64,000 nucleotides of DNA from Rhodoferax sp. (GCF_025356155.1 NZ_JANXUQ010000141.1:1-64000); one strand, 5' to 3'; shown: positions 26,519-35,999, numbered from the stretch's first letter. The notes: generated by a model not told the origin, from the sequence alone. A program made the numbers and translations.

Positions 26519-27822
26519 TTTATGAAGACTGCGGGATACTGGTGCAAATACCAATCCACCACCTGCTCATGCCCCAGGCCCAGGAATTCCTTCAGACGCG
26601 GCACCCACAAGAAACCCAACACACTGGTGGCCATCAACAGGCCGAAGGCGGTGTAGACCGTGTCAACACGCCAGTGGACGAGCGCCATGCCCACCAGCGC
26701 AGGCCCCAAGGCACCGGCCACCTGCGTCGCCATGGACGATGCAGCGAAGATGCGCACGCGGTGGGTTTGCGGAATCGCCAGTGCGCGGTGGGTGGCGCCC
26801 ACCAGGCTCATGGACGCATTGCAAAAGCCGGTCACTGCCAAGCCCAAGACCACGACATGCGGCGACGTGGCAAATCCCACCACCGCCAAAGCAATACCTT
26901 CCAGGAAACCCAGGCCCAGGCGCACCCGATAGCGCCCAAAGTGATGGACCAGCAACTGCGAGCCGAAGACGCTGCCCATCAACACCCCCATTGACAGCGC
27001 GCCCAGGCATATCCCCAACCAGTTGCCATCCAAGCCCAGCGCGTGCACCTTGATGGGAATCAGAATGCCGACGGCGGGTCCCTGAAAAATCCACACCACA
27101 AAATTCACGATCGTCCACCCGCGCTCCATGGGTACGCGCCATTTGACGGATATGCCGGTGCGCAGACCATGCCACCACTGGGCAAAGTTCACACGCTGGG
27201 CCGATGGCACGGCGCGCTTGGGAATGCGGGTGGCGCAAACGATGGCAAGCAACAGCAGCGCAGCGTAGACACCCAGAGCGCCCGCCACGCTACCCACGCC
27301 CAGGGCCAAGCCCGCCAAGAGCGGGCCGCCGATGCCGCTCAAGGACTGGCAGGTCTTGCGCATGCGTATCGCACCTGGCAACTGGTCTACCGTCAACAAC
27401 TCGGCCAGGATATTGGCGCGCGCCTGGTCCACAAATGCCGCGGCCAGTGCTTGCACCACGGCCAGGGCGATCACCAGCGGCAAGCTGAACAGGTCCCACG
27501 CGGCAACCAGCCCATAGGTCAACCCAACCCCTAGCATGGCGGCCAGCCCGAGCTGGATCTGCCGCGCCTTGCACACGCGGTCACCAAATGGCGAAGCCAG
27601 GGGCACGGCGACCAGCATGGCGATGGCCAATGAAGTGCCGTAAATCGCCACGCCACTGGCGCCTGCGCTGCTGGTTACCCACCAGGGTAGTATCACCAGC
27701 GCACAGAGTTCGGCCAGTTGCACCAGGGCGTCGGTCAACAGAAAACTGCGCAACGCAGTTGGAAGCCGCAACACGGCACGCGTTAACCACCCTGCGGTGG
27801 CATCTGTATTGCTGTGTGACAT
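26503..27822 (-). CDS. Major facilitator superfamily transporter
   Basis: A 439-residue membrane protein with about twelve hydrophobic segments and the MFS pattern (LTDALVQLAELCALVILPWW in helix 1, GVAIYGTSLAIAMLVAVPLA after it). It resembles the Bcr/EntS-like exporters annotated as enterobactin or drug efflux, but substrate is not readable. The chosen start is MSHSNTD, preceded by a G-rich ribosome site; an upstream extension is basic and unlikely. The last few residues (KKNSR) and stop come from an interspersed repeat. Confidence 0.85.
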   Translation of the reverse strand: MSHSNTDATAGWLTRAVLRLPTALRSFLLTDALVQLAELCALVILPWWVTSSAGASGVAIYGTSLAIAMLVAVPLASPFGDRVCKARQIQLGLAAMLGVGLTYGLVAAWDLFSLPLVIALAVVQALAAAFVDQARANILAELLTVDQLPGAIRMRKTCQSLSGIGGPLLAGLALGVGSVAGALGVYAALLLLAIVCATRIPKRAVPSAQRVNFAQWWHGLRTGISVKWRVPMERGWTIVNFVVWIFQGPAVGILIPIKVHALGLDGNWLGICLGALSMGVLMGSVFGSQLLVHHFGRYRVRLGLGFLEGIALAVVGFATSPHVVVLGLAVTGFCNASMSLVGATHRALAIPQTHRVRIFAASSMATQVAGALGPALVGMALVHWRVDTVYTAFGLLMATSVLGFLWVPRLKEFLGLGHEQVVDWYLHQYPAVFIKKNSR

Positions 27823-27953
27823 TCCCCCAAACCCCTTTTTGCTTTTAACCAGTGCGTACCGCCGCAACTGTACCGTGCGGGACTCCGCCCGGCCCTTAAC
27901 CCAGTACCATGCTCGCTGCTTTCCATCCATTGAAAAAAAATGAGGAGACTGTT

Positions 27954-29399
27954 TTGCCCAATCTTCTGAAAACCGCTGCGTTGCTTTCGGTCATTTCCGC
28001 GCTATTGGCGGGCTGCGCACAAACCGGCTCTTTGGCCGAGGACACACGCCCACAAGACGCGCGCAACGATTTCGTGCCCGCCCATTCCGATTTCACCGCC
28101 ATGCCCGACGGCGCCACCCCCACCGACCGCTGGAGCGGTGTGTTGGGTGGCGCGGCCTACCGCATCGAGGTGCCCACGGGCAAGTGGAATGGCAAGCTGG
28201 TTTTGTATGCCCATGGCTATGCAGGCACTGGCAAAAACCTGACGGTGCAAGACCCTCCGATACGCCGCTATTTGGTCGACAACGGCTACGCCTGGGCGGC
28301 ATCCAGCTACAGCAAAAATTACTACGATGTGCGTGCCGGTGTGGAAGACACCAATGCGCTGGCCTTGGCCTTTAATGACATCGCCGCGCGCAATGGCCGA
28401 CCGTTGCCGAAGCCCAGCAAGACCTATATCTTTGGCCGATCCATGGGTGGCCACATCGCCGCCGCAGCGGTAGAGGCGGAGACGCTGGCCACCGCCAACC
28501 ACAAGGTGCGCTACGACGGCGCCGTGCCAACCTGTGCCGTGCTCGACGATGACAAGCTGTGGGCCTACTTTGGCGCTTACCAATTGGCCGCACAGCAACT
28601 GGCGGGTTTGCCCGCCGCATCCTTGCCGGTAACCAACTGGCCGCAGATAGTTGGCCATGTGCGCACCACGCTGTTCAACAGCACTACCTCTTTCGCCACA
28701 CCCACGCCCCAAGGTCTGCTGTTGAAAGACATTGTGATGAACCTGACGGGCGGGCAACGCCCCCTGTTTGAAAAAGGCTTCGCCAACGACGGTTTGCAGA
28801 ACGTAGTCTGGGGCACGTTTGGCGACGACGGCACCGTGCGTGGCATTCTCAATGCCAATGTGGTTGACACCCGCGGCGTGCGCTACACCTTTGATGCTCC
28901 CGAGGGCGTGGTGGCCGCGTTCAACACATCCATCGGTAAGTCCACCCCAGTGCCCGACGCCAACCGCCTGCGCCGCGATGGCCTGCGCTGGATTCCCAAG
29001 GTGCATGCCGACTTTGCCGTGCCGGTGTTGACCATCCACACCTTGGGCGATATGTATGTGCCTTTTGGTTTGGAGCAAAGCTACTTGGCACGGGCCACGG
29101 CAAAGGGCCACGCAAACCTGCTGGTGCAACGTGCCATCCGCGGCGCCGGCCACTGCGATTTCACCGTGGCAGAGCAGGTACGTGCGTTTGCGGACCTGGC
29201 GCGCTGGGTGGAGCAGGGCGTCAAGCCGGCGGGTGACGATGTCGCTACGCCATCTACCGTTGCCAACCCGGCGTACGGCTGTGCTTTCACGGATAACGAT
29301 TTTGGCGCTGACGATGTGGCTGCCGTGAAAGCGGCACGTGCGCCAGGCAAGTTGCCGGCCTGCACCGCGCGCAGTGAGAGCTACGCTTTTGGCAGTTAG
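27954..29399 (+). CDS. Lipoprotein alpha/beta-hydrolase
   Basis: A 481-residue predicted lipoprotein: signal NLLKTAALLSVISALLAGC with the lipid-bearing cysteine at C21. The hydrolase domain shows VLYAHGYAGTG as the oxyanion loop, the nucleophile elbow GRSMGG with S163, VLTIHTLGDMYVPF as the acid region, and GAGHCDF with the catalytic histidine. Substrate unknown; cell-envelope esterase is a fair guess. I choose TTG at 27954 because gaggag sits six bases upstream and the product then begins at the signal peptide. It overlaps the convergent thioredoxin gene by four bases. Confidence 0.75.
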   Translation: MPNLLKTAALLSVISALLAGCAQTGSLAEDTRPQDARNDFVPAHSDFTAMPDGATPTDRWSGVLGGAAYRIEVPTGKWNGKLVLYAHGYAGTGKNLTVQDPPIRRYLVDNGYAWAASSYSKNYYDVRAGVEDTNALALAFNDIAARNGRPLPKPSKTYIFGRSMGGHIAAAAVEAETLATANHKVRYDGAVPTCAVLDDDKLWAYFGAYQLAAQQLAGLPAASLPVTNWPQIVGHVRTTLFNSTTSFATPTPQGLLLKDIVMNLTGGQRPLFEKGFANDGLQNVVWGTFGDDGTVRGILNANVVDTRGVRYTFDAPEGVVAAFNTSIGKSTPVPDANRLRRDGLRWIPKVHADFAVPVLTIHTLGDMYVPFGLEQSYLARATAKGHANLLVQRAIRGAGHCDFTVAEQVRAFADLARWVEQGVKPAGDDVATPSTVANPAYGCAFTDNDFGADDVAAVKAARAPGKLPACTARSESYAFGS

Positions 29400-29878
29400 C
29401 TTGCCAAAAGAGATTCGATTAACTGGTCGGTGATTTCAGTTGGAGAGCCGCGCCACACGATTTTGCCGGCCTTATTGACAAAGAATGCATAGGGCAGGCC
29501 TTTGATGCCGAAGGCCTTTTGGATGCTCTTCTTGCCCTCCACTGCAACCGCATACTGCATGTTCATCCGTTGCGCGAATGGTGTAACAAGCTCCAGGGTC
29601 TCTGGCGAAACGCCAATGACGACCAGCCCTTTAGGTCCGTAGGCCGCGTTCCAGGTGTTGAGTTTGGGAATGGACTCACGGCAAGGCGCGCACCAAGTCG
29701 CCCAAAAGTCCATCAACACCAGCTTGCCATCCATGGCGGGCGCTGCGCTTGTGGTGAATTGCAGATCATGTTCGGGCAATGGCACGTCCAGCTTGACGCC
29801 GTTGTACCAGTCCAAAAGGCCGGCCGAAGCGCAGGCGGCGGAGCAGGCGAGAACCAAGGGCAGTATAAATTTTTTCAT
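29396..29878 (-). CDS. TlpA-like exported thioredoxin
   Basis: A 160-residue TlpA/ResA-type protein with signal peptide (ILPLVLACSAACASAG) and the active site WATWCAPC, cysteines C63 and C66. The cis-proline region is KGLPYAFFV. These proteins reduce disulphides outside the cytoplasm, often for cytochrome c maturation, but no cytochrome gene is nearby. The start MKKFIL opens the signal peptide; the frame extends further upstream without support. It is divergent from the M13 peptidase gene. Confidence 0.88.
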   Translation of the reverse strand: MKKFILPLVLACSAACASAGLLDWYNGVKLDVPLPEHDLQFTTSAAPAMDGKLVLMDFWATWCAPCRESIPKLNTWNAAYGPKGLVVIGVSPETLELVTPFAQRMNMQYAVAVEGKKSIQKAFGIKGLPYAFFVNKAGKIVWRGSPTEITDQLIESLLAS

Positions 29879-30022
29879 CAGGGGGTGGAGTAGAAACAGT
29901 TGATCGGCCGTGATGTGTGACCACACCACTGTCGAACGCGCCACCGAACCCAATGGCCGACATAGAATGCCCGCGGTACCGCCTAGCGGCTATTGCCGTA
30001 GCCCACACTGGAGGAATCCCCC

Positions 30023-32044
30023 GTGAAATCATTGCTCTTCGCTGCCGCGTGCCTTTCACTATCCGCATACTCACAGCCCACCACGTGCTTGGTCTCGGGG
30101 ATTGACACCAAGGCATTCGACACCTCGGTGCGCGTGCAGGACGACTTTTACGGCCACATCAACGGCCTGTGGGCCAGGACCACGTCCATCCCGGCCAGCA
30201 AGGCGCGTTGGGGCACGTATGACCAACTGCGCGAAACCGCCCAAGAGCAGGTCCGCACTATCCTTGATGAAACGGTAAGGAACCCCGGCGCTGCGGGCAG
30301 CGAGACGCGCAAGATTGCCGACCTTTACCTGAGCTTTGTAGACGACAAGACGCGCAACGCTGACGGTATCAAGCCCTTGCAGGCGGACCTGGACCGCATT
30401 GCTGCACTGCGCGACAAAAAGGACTTACCTGCGCTGATGGCCTACCTCAGCCGCAGCGGCGTGGCGATGCCGTTTGGGTTGGACGTTCATCAGGATGCCA
30501 AAGACGCTACGCGCCACGCCGTATACGCCAGCCAAAGCGGTCTGGGCCTGCCCGACCGCGACTACTACCTGAAGGACGATGACACCAAGCTGAAGGCTGC
30601 GCGCACGGCATACCTGCAGCATGTGCAGACCTTGCTCACCATGGGTGGCGATACGCAGGCAGCGGCCCACGCGGCCGATGTGCTGGCGCTGGAAACCGCT
30701 TTGGCCAACGTGCAGTGGAGCCGGGTGGAAAGCCGTGATGCACTCAAGACCTACAACCCCATCGCCCTGGACAAACTTGCAGAGCTAACACCTGGCTTTG
30801 ACTGGCAGGCCTATCTGGACGCTGCTGGTCTCAAAGGCAAGGCAAACTTTGCGGTCGTGCGCCAGCCCAGCTACTTCACGGCCATGGCCGGAGTTGTCAA
30901 CACGCAGCCACTGGAGGCCTGGAAGAGCTACCTGACCTGGCATCTGCTGGCCAGCTACGCACCGTATCTGTCGACCGCTTTTGTAGACGAGCGCTTCGCC
31001 TTTACCGGCAAGACGCTGCGCGGTGTGCCCGAAAGCGAGCCGCAGTGGCAGTTGGCGCAGCGCTTTGTCGACCACGCCATGGGTGAGGCGGTAGGCAAAC
31101 TGTATGTCGCCAAGTTCTTCCCACCCGAGAACAAGGCCAGGGTGCAGGCCATGGTCGATAACTTTCTGGCAACCTTCCGCGAGGGCATAGACGCGCTGGA
31201 GTGGATGGGCCCAGGCACCAAGAAAGAAGCCCAGGCCAAACTCGCCAGCTTCCGCGCCAACATCGGCTACCCTGACAAATGGCGCGACTACTCCGCGCTG
31301 CAGACCCGGCCGGATGACCTGGTGGCCAACGTCCGGGCCGCGCACCAATTCGCGTACCAACGCAGTGTGGGCAAACTGGGCCGGCCGGTGCGCCGGACCG
31401 AGTGGTCCATGCTGCCGCAGACCGTCAACGCGCAGTTCAGTCCGCTGAAGAACACCATCACCTTCCCGGCCGCGCTGCTGCAGCCACCGTTCTTTAATGT
31501 GAACGCCGAAGACGCAGTCAACTACGGAGCGGTCGGCACCAGTATCGGCCATGAGATCAGCCACGGCTTTGATGATCAGGGCAGCCAGTATGACGGCCTG
31601 GGTAATCTGCGTAACTGGTGGACGGCCGAAGACCGCGCCAGTTTTGCGACCCGTGCCGAAGGCTTGGTACAGCAGTATTCGGCCTTCAGTCCGGTGCCTG
31701 GCTACTTTGTGAACGGCAAGCTGACATTGGGCGAGAACATCGGCGACAACTCCGGCGTGGCCGTTGCCTACAAGGCCTACCGCCGTTCGCTGGGTGGCAA
31801 ACCGTCCCTGGTGTTGGATGGCCTGACGGGGGAGCAGCGGCTGTACATCGGCTTTGGTATCAAATTTCGTTCGCTGCAGCGGGAGGACGCGGCCATCGTG
31901 CAGGTGAAGACCGACCCCCATTCGCCCGGCGAATTCCGCGTGCGCGGCACCGTGGCCAACCAGCCTGGTTTTTATGAGGCTTTTGGCATCAAGCCTGGCG
32001 ACAAGATGTATTTGCCGCCTGAGCAGCGCGTCATCATGTGGTGA
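30023..32044 (+). CDS. M13-family zinc metallopeptidase (PepO/neprilysin type)
   Basis: A 673-residue exported peptidase. A signal peptide (LLFAAACLSLSAYSQ) is followed by the M13 N-terminal domain (VRVQDDFYGHINGLW) and a catalytic domain with the zinc motif HEISH at 510-514, the downstream ligand in LGENIGDNSG, and NAFYNP-equivalent VNAQFSPLKNTI. The C-terminus ends in a short form of the family's terminal motif (VIMW instead of the usual CxVW). It cleaves oligopeptides in the periplasm. The GTG start has gagga seven bases upstream. Confidence 0.92.
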   Translation: MKSLLFAAACLSLSAYSQPTTCLVSGIDTKAFDTSVRVQDDFYGHINGLWARTTSIPASKARWGTYDQLRETAQEQVRTILDETVRNPGAAGSETRKIADLYLSFVDDKTRNADGIKPLQADLDRIAALRDKKDLPALMAYLSRSGVAMPFGLDVHQDAKDATRHAVYASQSGLGLPDRDYYLKDDDTKLKAARTAYLQHVQTLLTMGGDTQAAAHAADVLALETALANVQWSRVESRDALKTYNPIALDKLAELTPGFDWQAYLDAAGLKGKANFAVVRQPSYFTAMAGVVNTQPLEAWKSYLTWHLLASYAPYLSTAFVDERFAFTGKTLRGVPESEPQWQLAQRFVDHAMGEAVGKLYVAKFFPPENKARVQAMVDNFLATFREGIDALEWMGPGTKKEAQAKLASFRANIGYPDKWRDYSALQTRPDDLVANVRAAHQFAYQRSVGKLGRPVRRTEWSMLPQTVNAQFSPLKNTITFPAALLQPPFFNVNAEDAVNYGAVGTSIGHEISHGFDDQGSQYDGLGNLRNWWTAEDRASFATRAEGLVQQYSAFSPVPGYFVNGKLTLGENIGDNSGVAVAYKAYRRSLGGKPSLVLDGLTGEQRLYIGFGIKFRSLQREDAAIVQVKTDPHSPGEFRVRGTVANQPGFYEAFGIKPGDKMYLPPEQRVIMW

Positions 32045-32071
32045 TGCGTTTGTAGCGAGAATTTTTTGACC

Positions 32072-32446
32072 ATGCGCACACTTGCTGACATGCCAGCCCC
32101 GGCCATCCGCGGCTACCACGCCCACATCTACTTCGCGCAGGACACCATTGCCAAGGCGCGTGCGCTGTGCGAAGCGGCGGCGCAGCGCTTCGGTGTGACC
32201 ATGGGCCGCATGCACGAGAGGCCGTTAGGGCCGCATCCGGACTGGAGCTGCCAGCTGGCCTTCGCGCCCGCCGTGTTTGCCGAACTGGTGCCATGGTTGG
32301 CCATGCACCGCGGCGGCCTGGTGGTGTTTGTTCACCCCATCAGCGACAACGAAGTGCTGGACCACACTGAACGCGCGATGTGGATGGGCGCCGTGCGGCC
32401 GCTGGATCTGAGCGTGCTGAGTGTGGGGCCGGGCGACCTGGTTTAG
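32072..32446 (+). CDS. DOPA 4,5-dioxygenase-like protein
   Basis: A 124-residue protein of the DOPA-4,5-dioxygenase family. Characteristic pieces are GYHAHIYFAQDT, HERPLGPHPDWSCQLAF and VFVHPISDNEVLDHTE, where the histidines are candidate metal ligands. Bacterial members are small cupin-independent extradiol-type enzymes of uncertain substrate. The ATG at 32072 is taken over the TTG two codons before. It lies 27 bases after the M13 gene. Confidence 0.88.
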   Translation: MRTLADMPAPAIRGYHAHIYFAQDTIAKARALCEAAAQRFGVTMGRMHERPLGPHPDWSCQLAFAPAVFAELVPWLAMHRGGLVVFVHPISDNEVLDHTERAMWMGAVRPLDLSVLSVGPGDLV

Positions 32447-32520
32447 CCTCCACGTTCACCCACTGCGGGTCGCTCTTTGCCCCCCGGGGGCACGCTAACC
32501 CGCTACCGGAATCGACACAT
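32447..32520. repeat. Second-family intergenic repeat, copy 1
   Basis: The core tgcgggtcgctctttgcccc followed by ccgggggcacgctaacccgc resembles the blocks at 42425-42545 and 57233-57345. All three share a C-run meeting a G-run after gtcgct. It lies at the left border of the AT-richer stretch. Confidence 0.6.
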
Positions 32521-32560
32521 AGCGGTCGTACAAAATTCAATACTGACGGCTGCAAACCGG

Positions 32561-32962
32561 TCACTTATTTTGAATATCGATGTGTAGTGCCAATAGGCGG
32601 CACGTCGAACCCAATTCAACAGATGCTTGGATTTGTACCGGCCCGACCTTGCTAGAAACGGCATCCGCCCAACTACCGTTGAACGCGGAGCGAGAGGGCA
32701 AGTCGTTAGATAACACTGACCAGCGGGTTACATTCCCGGGGCTCTGAATTAACGCGGGTGAGATGCGGTCAAGAGAACCCAGATACTCTGAGGCTTCCTT
32801 GAGCTTTGTCACCGTGTCGGTTGCGGGCTCCTTAAACCAAGTCGACAATTCCGCACTCTTCCCGTCAGAGAGACGCCGTGCAGCGTGTACCGCACACGAC
32901 TCCTCGGCCAAACTAGCCGAACAAACCGATACAAGCAGAGTTATTAGAAGCAGTGTTCGCAC
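32561..32962 (-). CDS. Small secreted protein, unknown
   Basis: A 133-residue protein with a signal peptide (TLLLITLLVSVCSASLAEE) and a mature domain with two cysteines. I recognise no family. The GTG start at 32962 is supported by agggag about nine bases upstream; the longer frame has no such site. Base composition is clearly lower in GC than the flanking genes, as in the next two genes, suggesting transfer as a group. Confidence 0.6.
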   Translation of the reverse strand: MRTLLLITLLVSVCSASLAEESCAVHAARRLSDGKSAELSTWFKEPATDTVTKLKEASEYLGSLDRISPALIQSPGNVTRWSVLSNDLPSRSAFNGSWADAVSSKVGPVQIQASVELGSTCRLLALHIDIQNK

Positions 32963-33121
32963 GAGGTGACTCCCTTTGTGTATTTGGTTGACTGGCAGAT
33001 TGTGCGCGAACACATCGAAACTTTTTGAGTCTCCCTTCACAGCAAAAACCGTTTGGCATATCACATGCCAAAGCCCGCTTACGCCCCGCTGCCGACGAAA
33101 CCCGGCGACTCTGAATCTACC

Positions 33122-33170
33122 CAAGTCTACTTCCCGTAAGCAGTCATACGGGAGCGCCCGCTGTTGGCCC
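33122..33170. repeat. 49-bp direct repeat, left copy
   Basis: It matches 35144-35192 with about two mismatches (shared core gcagtcatacgggagcgccc then gctgttggccc). The two copies bracket the flippase gene and the second secreted-protein gene. Confidence 0.9.
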
Positions 33171-33245
33171 GTAGCTACCGGCAAGCGATTCACAGAACTG
33201 GAGCTTTCATGCGCGGTGCTCAACGCCGAACCTTCCTAGCCTCAT

Positions 33246-34049
33246 TTAAATCGCACGAGCAACATAGACAATCAGGATGGCGGCCGGTAGGAGCAGTGCC
33301 TGAGCTAAAAGAGTGCCAGCGAGTCTGCTGCCGACAAGCCACACAACCGTCTTGCGGAATTGGCTCTCACTAACCTTCCCATCCAAGACATCGTCGGTCA
33401 TGCCTGACATATAAGGGTCAAGGAATATTGCCATCAGGACGGTCGCTCCACCATTGATGATGGACGACAGAGTGCTGGATGTCACACGAACCGATGGATC
33501 TAATACGCCAGCATAGAGAGATGCGAAGACACCGACGATCCAGAGTGCAGTTGCGCCAACATTGAGTACAGTAATCCGAGCGGATACGCCATGCCCTATG
33601 TGCATCCCTGACACGTTTGCTGCGGCTGGGGCGCTGGCCACATCTTTGATGTATGAGATACCTCCCTTGAAAAAGCCGTGAAGAATCAATTTGGGTACCG
33701 ACCGGTGTACTTGAAAGTGAAGAACAGCGCGACAGAAAACGCGCTGAAACGTAGGAATAAGAAACGCACCCAAGACAGTGGCGACGCTAGCGGATACAAG
33801 CAGCCATCGAAAGTCAAGAAGCAGGGTTGTGGCATCTGGACCCGTTAGGTTCGACTCTACCCTCTTCGCCAAGAATGGACCGAGGAAGGAATTCGAGGTC
33901 CTCGAGACGAGGACAAGGATGCTGAAGAGTGCAAATGAAACCGCAATTCGCTTTGTCCGGACGCCTGCAATCCGAACGGAGTACGCGAGTGTGCCGATCA
34001 GATGAATGACAAATGTTAGGAAGCAGAGAAAGAGTAGTTGTCTATCCAA
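33246..34049 (-). CDS. amj: Amj-family lipid II flippase (DUF2837)
   Basis: A 267-residue membrane protein resembling Amj/YdaH of Bacillus: the opening FVIHLIGTLAYSVRIAGVRT, then FSILVLVSRTSNSFLGPFLA, matches the family's first helices. Amj flips lipid-linked peptidoglycan precursors and can replace MurJ. In a Gram-negative betaproteobacterium that should have MurJ it would be a spare or a response to MurJ attack, which is inference. It lies on an AT-richer stretch between two unrelated secreted-protein genes and inside a direct repeat. Confidence 0.75.
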   Translation of the reverse strand: MDRQLLFLCFLTFVIHLIGTLAYSVRIAGVRTKRIAVSFALFSILVLVSRTSNSFLGPFLAKRVESNLTGPDATTLLLDFRWLLVSASVATVLGAFLIPTFQRVFCRAVLHFQVHRSVPKLILHGFFKGGISYIKDVASAPAAANVSGMHIGHGVSARITVLNVGATALWIVGVFASLYAGVLDPSVRVTSSTLSSIINGGATVLMAIFLDPYMSGMTDDVLDGKVSESQFRKTVVWLVGSRLAGTLLAQALLLPAAILIVYVARAI

Positions 34050-34316
34050 GGCCTATTCCTCAATCAGTTTGATGGCGTACCCGTCAGCCGCCAGAAACCC
34101 CCGGGGACTCGCTATGCGATGTCCGTCGTCACCGGACAACAGAGGGGGCTAGCTAGCTTTAAGAATATTTCGACTTCAAGAAGAAACTTTGAAGTCAATG
34201 CGAACCGGCTGTGAAATGCCGGCAAACGGCATTGGCACCTTAAGAGCGGGCATTGACCAATGGCAGCAGTTGGCCCAGTCCGGGTGCTTCAGCGTACGCA
34301 TGCCGTGCCAGGGTCT

Positions 34317-35063
34317 TTAGCATACGCGGCAATCAAAATGCTTCATCTCATTCGGGACGCGGTACTCTTTCCCATCAAATTTGAGACGGTATTCCCTTTT
34401 TTCAGTCTTTGTTGGAAGGAGTTCGCATGCTCCAGACTTGTCCTCCCGTGCTTCCATATCAGTCAGTCGCTCCTGCACCAGAATGTCATAAAAACCGCTG
34501 GAAAGTGTCTTGTCCATGACTAGGGTCCGCTCGGCTTCTCTGGTCTGCTCTTGGCAAGATCCACGGTTCGTAAAATAGATATGAGTTTCTGCGCCCGACA
34601 GAACGCTGACAACATCTTTTCCTCTGGTCACGAACAGATGTAGCTCTTGGCTACTGGTAAAGCTCATGCCAAGTTCGGCTCTCACTCCGAATGCTCGCAG
34701 CCCAGGAGAAACAAAATACCGTCCCGTATCTATAGCGATGCCGCTGAGTCTCGGGCCACCTCCGTTGGGTAACTTGGCTTTGAAGATTCCACTCGCGAGT
34801 GTCTTTTTGGTTCGCGTATCTACGAGTGACACTTCGAGGTCGTAATCTTCGTCTCGCGAGTTCGCTATGTTCGCCTGTGGAGAAGCGATTGCCAGAATGC
34901 TGACCTGATTGATAGTAGGATGATCTCTACAGGAGACAATCCAATTTTCGGTATCGACACCTTGCGGATGGCGGGCACTCTCGCAGTAGTCGGAGGCATT
35001 GGCGTTGCATGCAAGAAGAAACTGAGCCCCGGCAATCACGAGTAGGGTTGTGCGCATAAGCAT
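34317..35063 (-). CDS. Secreted protein, unknown
   Basis: A 248-residue protein with a signal peptide (RTTLLVIAGAQFLLACNANA). Cys appear at about six places in the mature part (YCESAR, VSCRDHP, GSCQEQ, GACELL, FDCRVC), including a C-terminal pair, so disulphides are likely. No known domain is recognised. Two ATG codons (35063 and 35057) could start it. Codon use is AT-richer than the neighbourhood. Hairpins at 34172-34196 and 34215-34233 lie downstream and may end its transcript. Confidence 0.65.
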   Translation of the reverse strand: MLMRTTLLVIAGAQFLLACNANASDYCESARHPQGVDTENWIVSCRDHPTINQVSILAIASPQANIANSRDEDYDLEVSLVDTRTKKTLASGIFKAKLPNGGGPRLSGIAIDTGRYFVSPGLRAFGVRAELGMSFTSSQELHLFVTRGKDVVSVLSGAETHIYFTNRGSCQEQTREAERTLVMDKTLSSGFYDILVQERLTDMEAREDKSGACELLPTKTEKREYRLKFDGKEYRVPNEMKHFDCRVC

Positions 35064-35143
35064 ATGGAAAGTGACCTAAATTTGAAGTTATCCGACGGAC
35101 GCGATACGCTCGTGCTGCCAATAACCGAGGCTTTCAATTTACC

Positions 35144-35192
35144 TCAGTCTACTTCCCGTCAGCAGTCATACGGGAGCGCCCGCTGTTGGCCC
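35144..35192. repeat. 49-bp direct repeat, right copy
   Basis: The right partner of 33122-33170. An internal cccgt/acggg inverted pair is present in both copies. Confidence 0.9.
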
Positions 35193-35323
35193 AAAACAGC
35201 CGCCCACCTGCTTCGGACCTTCCGACAGTCAAGCAACCCCCACAGCGGAGAATTGAAGGCTGGCGGTCAATGATTTGCAGAAAGGGTGATCAGTCACGCC
35301 GCAATACGCACCTGTGGCGCAGC

Positions 35324-35944
35324 CTAGGCCAGCTTGCCCAAGCCCACCAGGGCCGCGTGCTGCAACAGCATGATGGTCTTGCCGTCCTGAATCGTACCGG
35401 TCCCGATCTGTGCCAGCGCATCCGGTAGCGTCAGTTCAATCACCTCAATATCCTCCCCCTCGTGCACATGGCCGCCGCCCTGTGATAGTTGGTCAGCGGC
35501 CTCGTATGCCGCGGCGAAGAAGTGCAGCTTCTCGGTGACGGAGCCTGGGCTCATGTAGGCCTCGAACAGCTTGCGCGCGTTGCGGATCTGGAAGCCGGTT
35601 TCTTCCGCTGCCTCGCGGCGTATGCAGGTCTCGGGGTCGTCACCGTCCAGCAAACCGGCACAGGCCTCGACCATCATGCCGTCGGCATTGCCGTTCACAA
35701 AGGTCGGAAAGCGGAATTGGCGCGTCAGCACGACCGTGTTGCGACTGGCGTTGAACAGCAGCAGCACCGCGCCGTTGCCGCGGTCATAGGTTTCGCGGCT
35801 CTGGCGTTGCCAGCTGCCGTCGCGGCGCAGGTAGTCAAACGTGGTTTTCTTCAGCACATACCAGTTGTCCGATAGCAGTTCGACACCCACAACCTTGACG
35901 CGGGGAGAGGCTTCTTGGGTACTGACTGGTGTGTTGGACCGCAT
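35324..35944 (-). CDS. Nudix hydrolase, YffH/AdpP-like nucleoside diphosphatase
   Basis: A 206-residue enzyme with the Nudix box [20 protein letters not shown] plus G, in the correct GX5EX7REUXEEXGU spacing. The N-terminal beta-strands ([20 protein letters not shown]) and [14 protein letters not shown] are typical of the ADP-ribose/GDP-mannose pyrophosphatase branch (NudF/NudK). The start at 35944 is chosen to open at MRSNTPVST; an upstream in-frame extension runs into the regulator gene. Divergent from the DeoR gene, with which it shares a 71-base control region. Confidence 0.9.
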   Translation of the reverse strand: MRSNTPVSTQEASPRVKVVGVELLSDNWYVLKKTTFDYLRRDGSWQRQSRETYDRGNGAVLLLFNASRNTVVLTRQFRFPTFVNGNADGMMVEACAGLLDGDDPETCIRREAAEETGFQIRNARKLFEAYMSPGSVTEKLHFFAAAYEAADQLSQGGGHVHEGEDIEVIELTLPDALAQIGTGTIQDGKTIMLLQHAALVGLGKLA

Positions 35945-35953
35945 ATATTCAAT

Positions 35954-35999
35954 TCGTGAAAAAACGTGCAGTTTAGTATAATTTCGTGCAAACACGCGC
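35954..35999 (+). promoter_or_regulatory. Promoter and candidate operators for the DeoR gene
   Basis: A perfect tataat lies at 35977-35982. Two similar boxes flank it: ttcgtgaaaaaacgtg from 35953 and ttcgtgcaaacacg from 35983, the second holding the inverted pair cgtg/cacg. Boxes overlapping both -35 and the start region fit autoregulation by the DeoR-family protein. Confidence 0.6.

Noticed and set aside
30785-32215. 476-residue minus-strand frame
   Set aside because: Complement of the M13 peptidase gene, whose motifs are clear on the plus strand.
33122-35192. Integron cassette with attC sites
   Set aside because: The repeats do not carry GTTRRRY and RYYYAAC core sites and there is no integrase.
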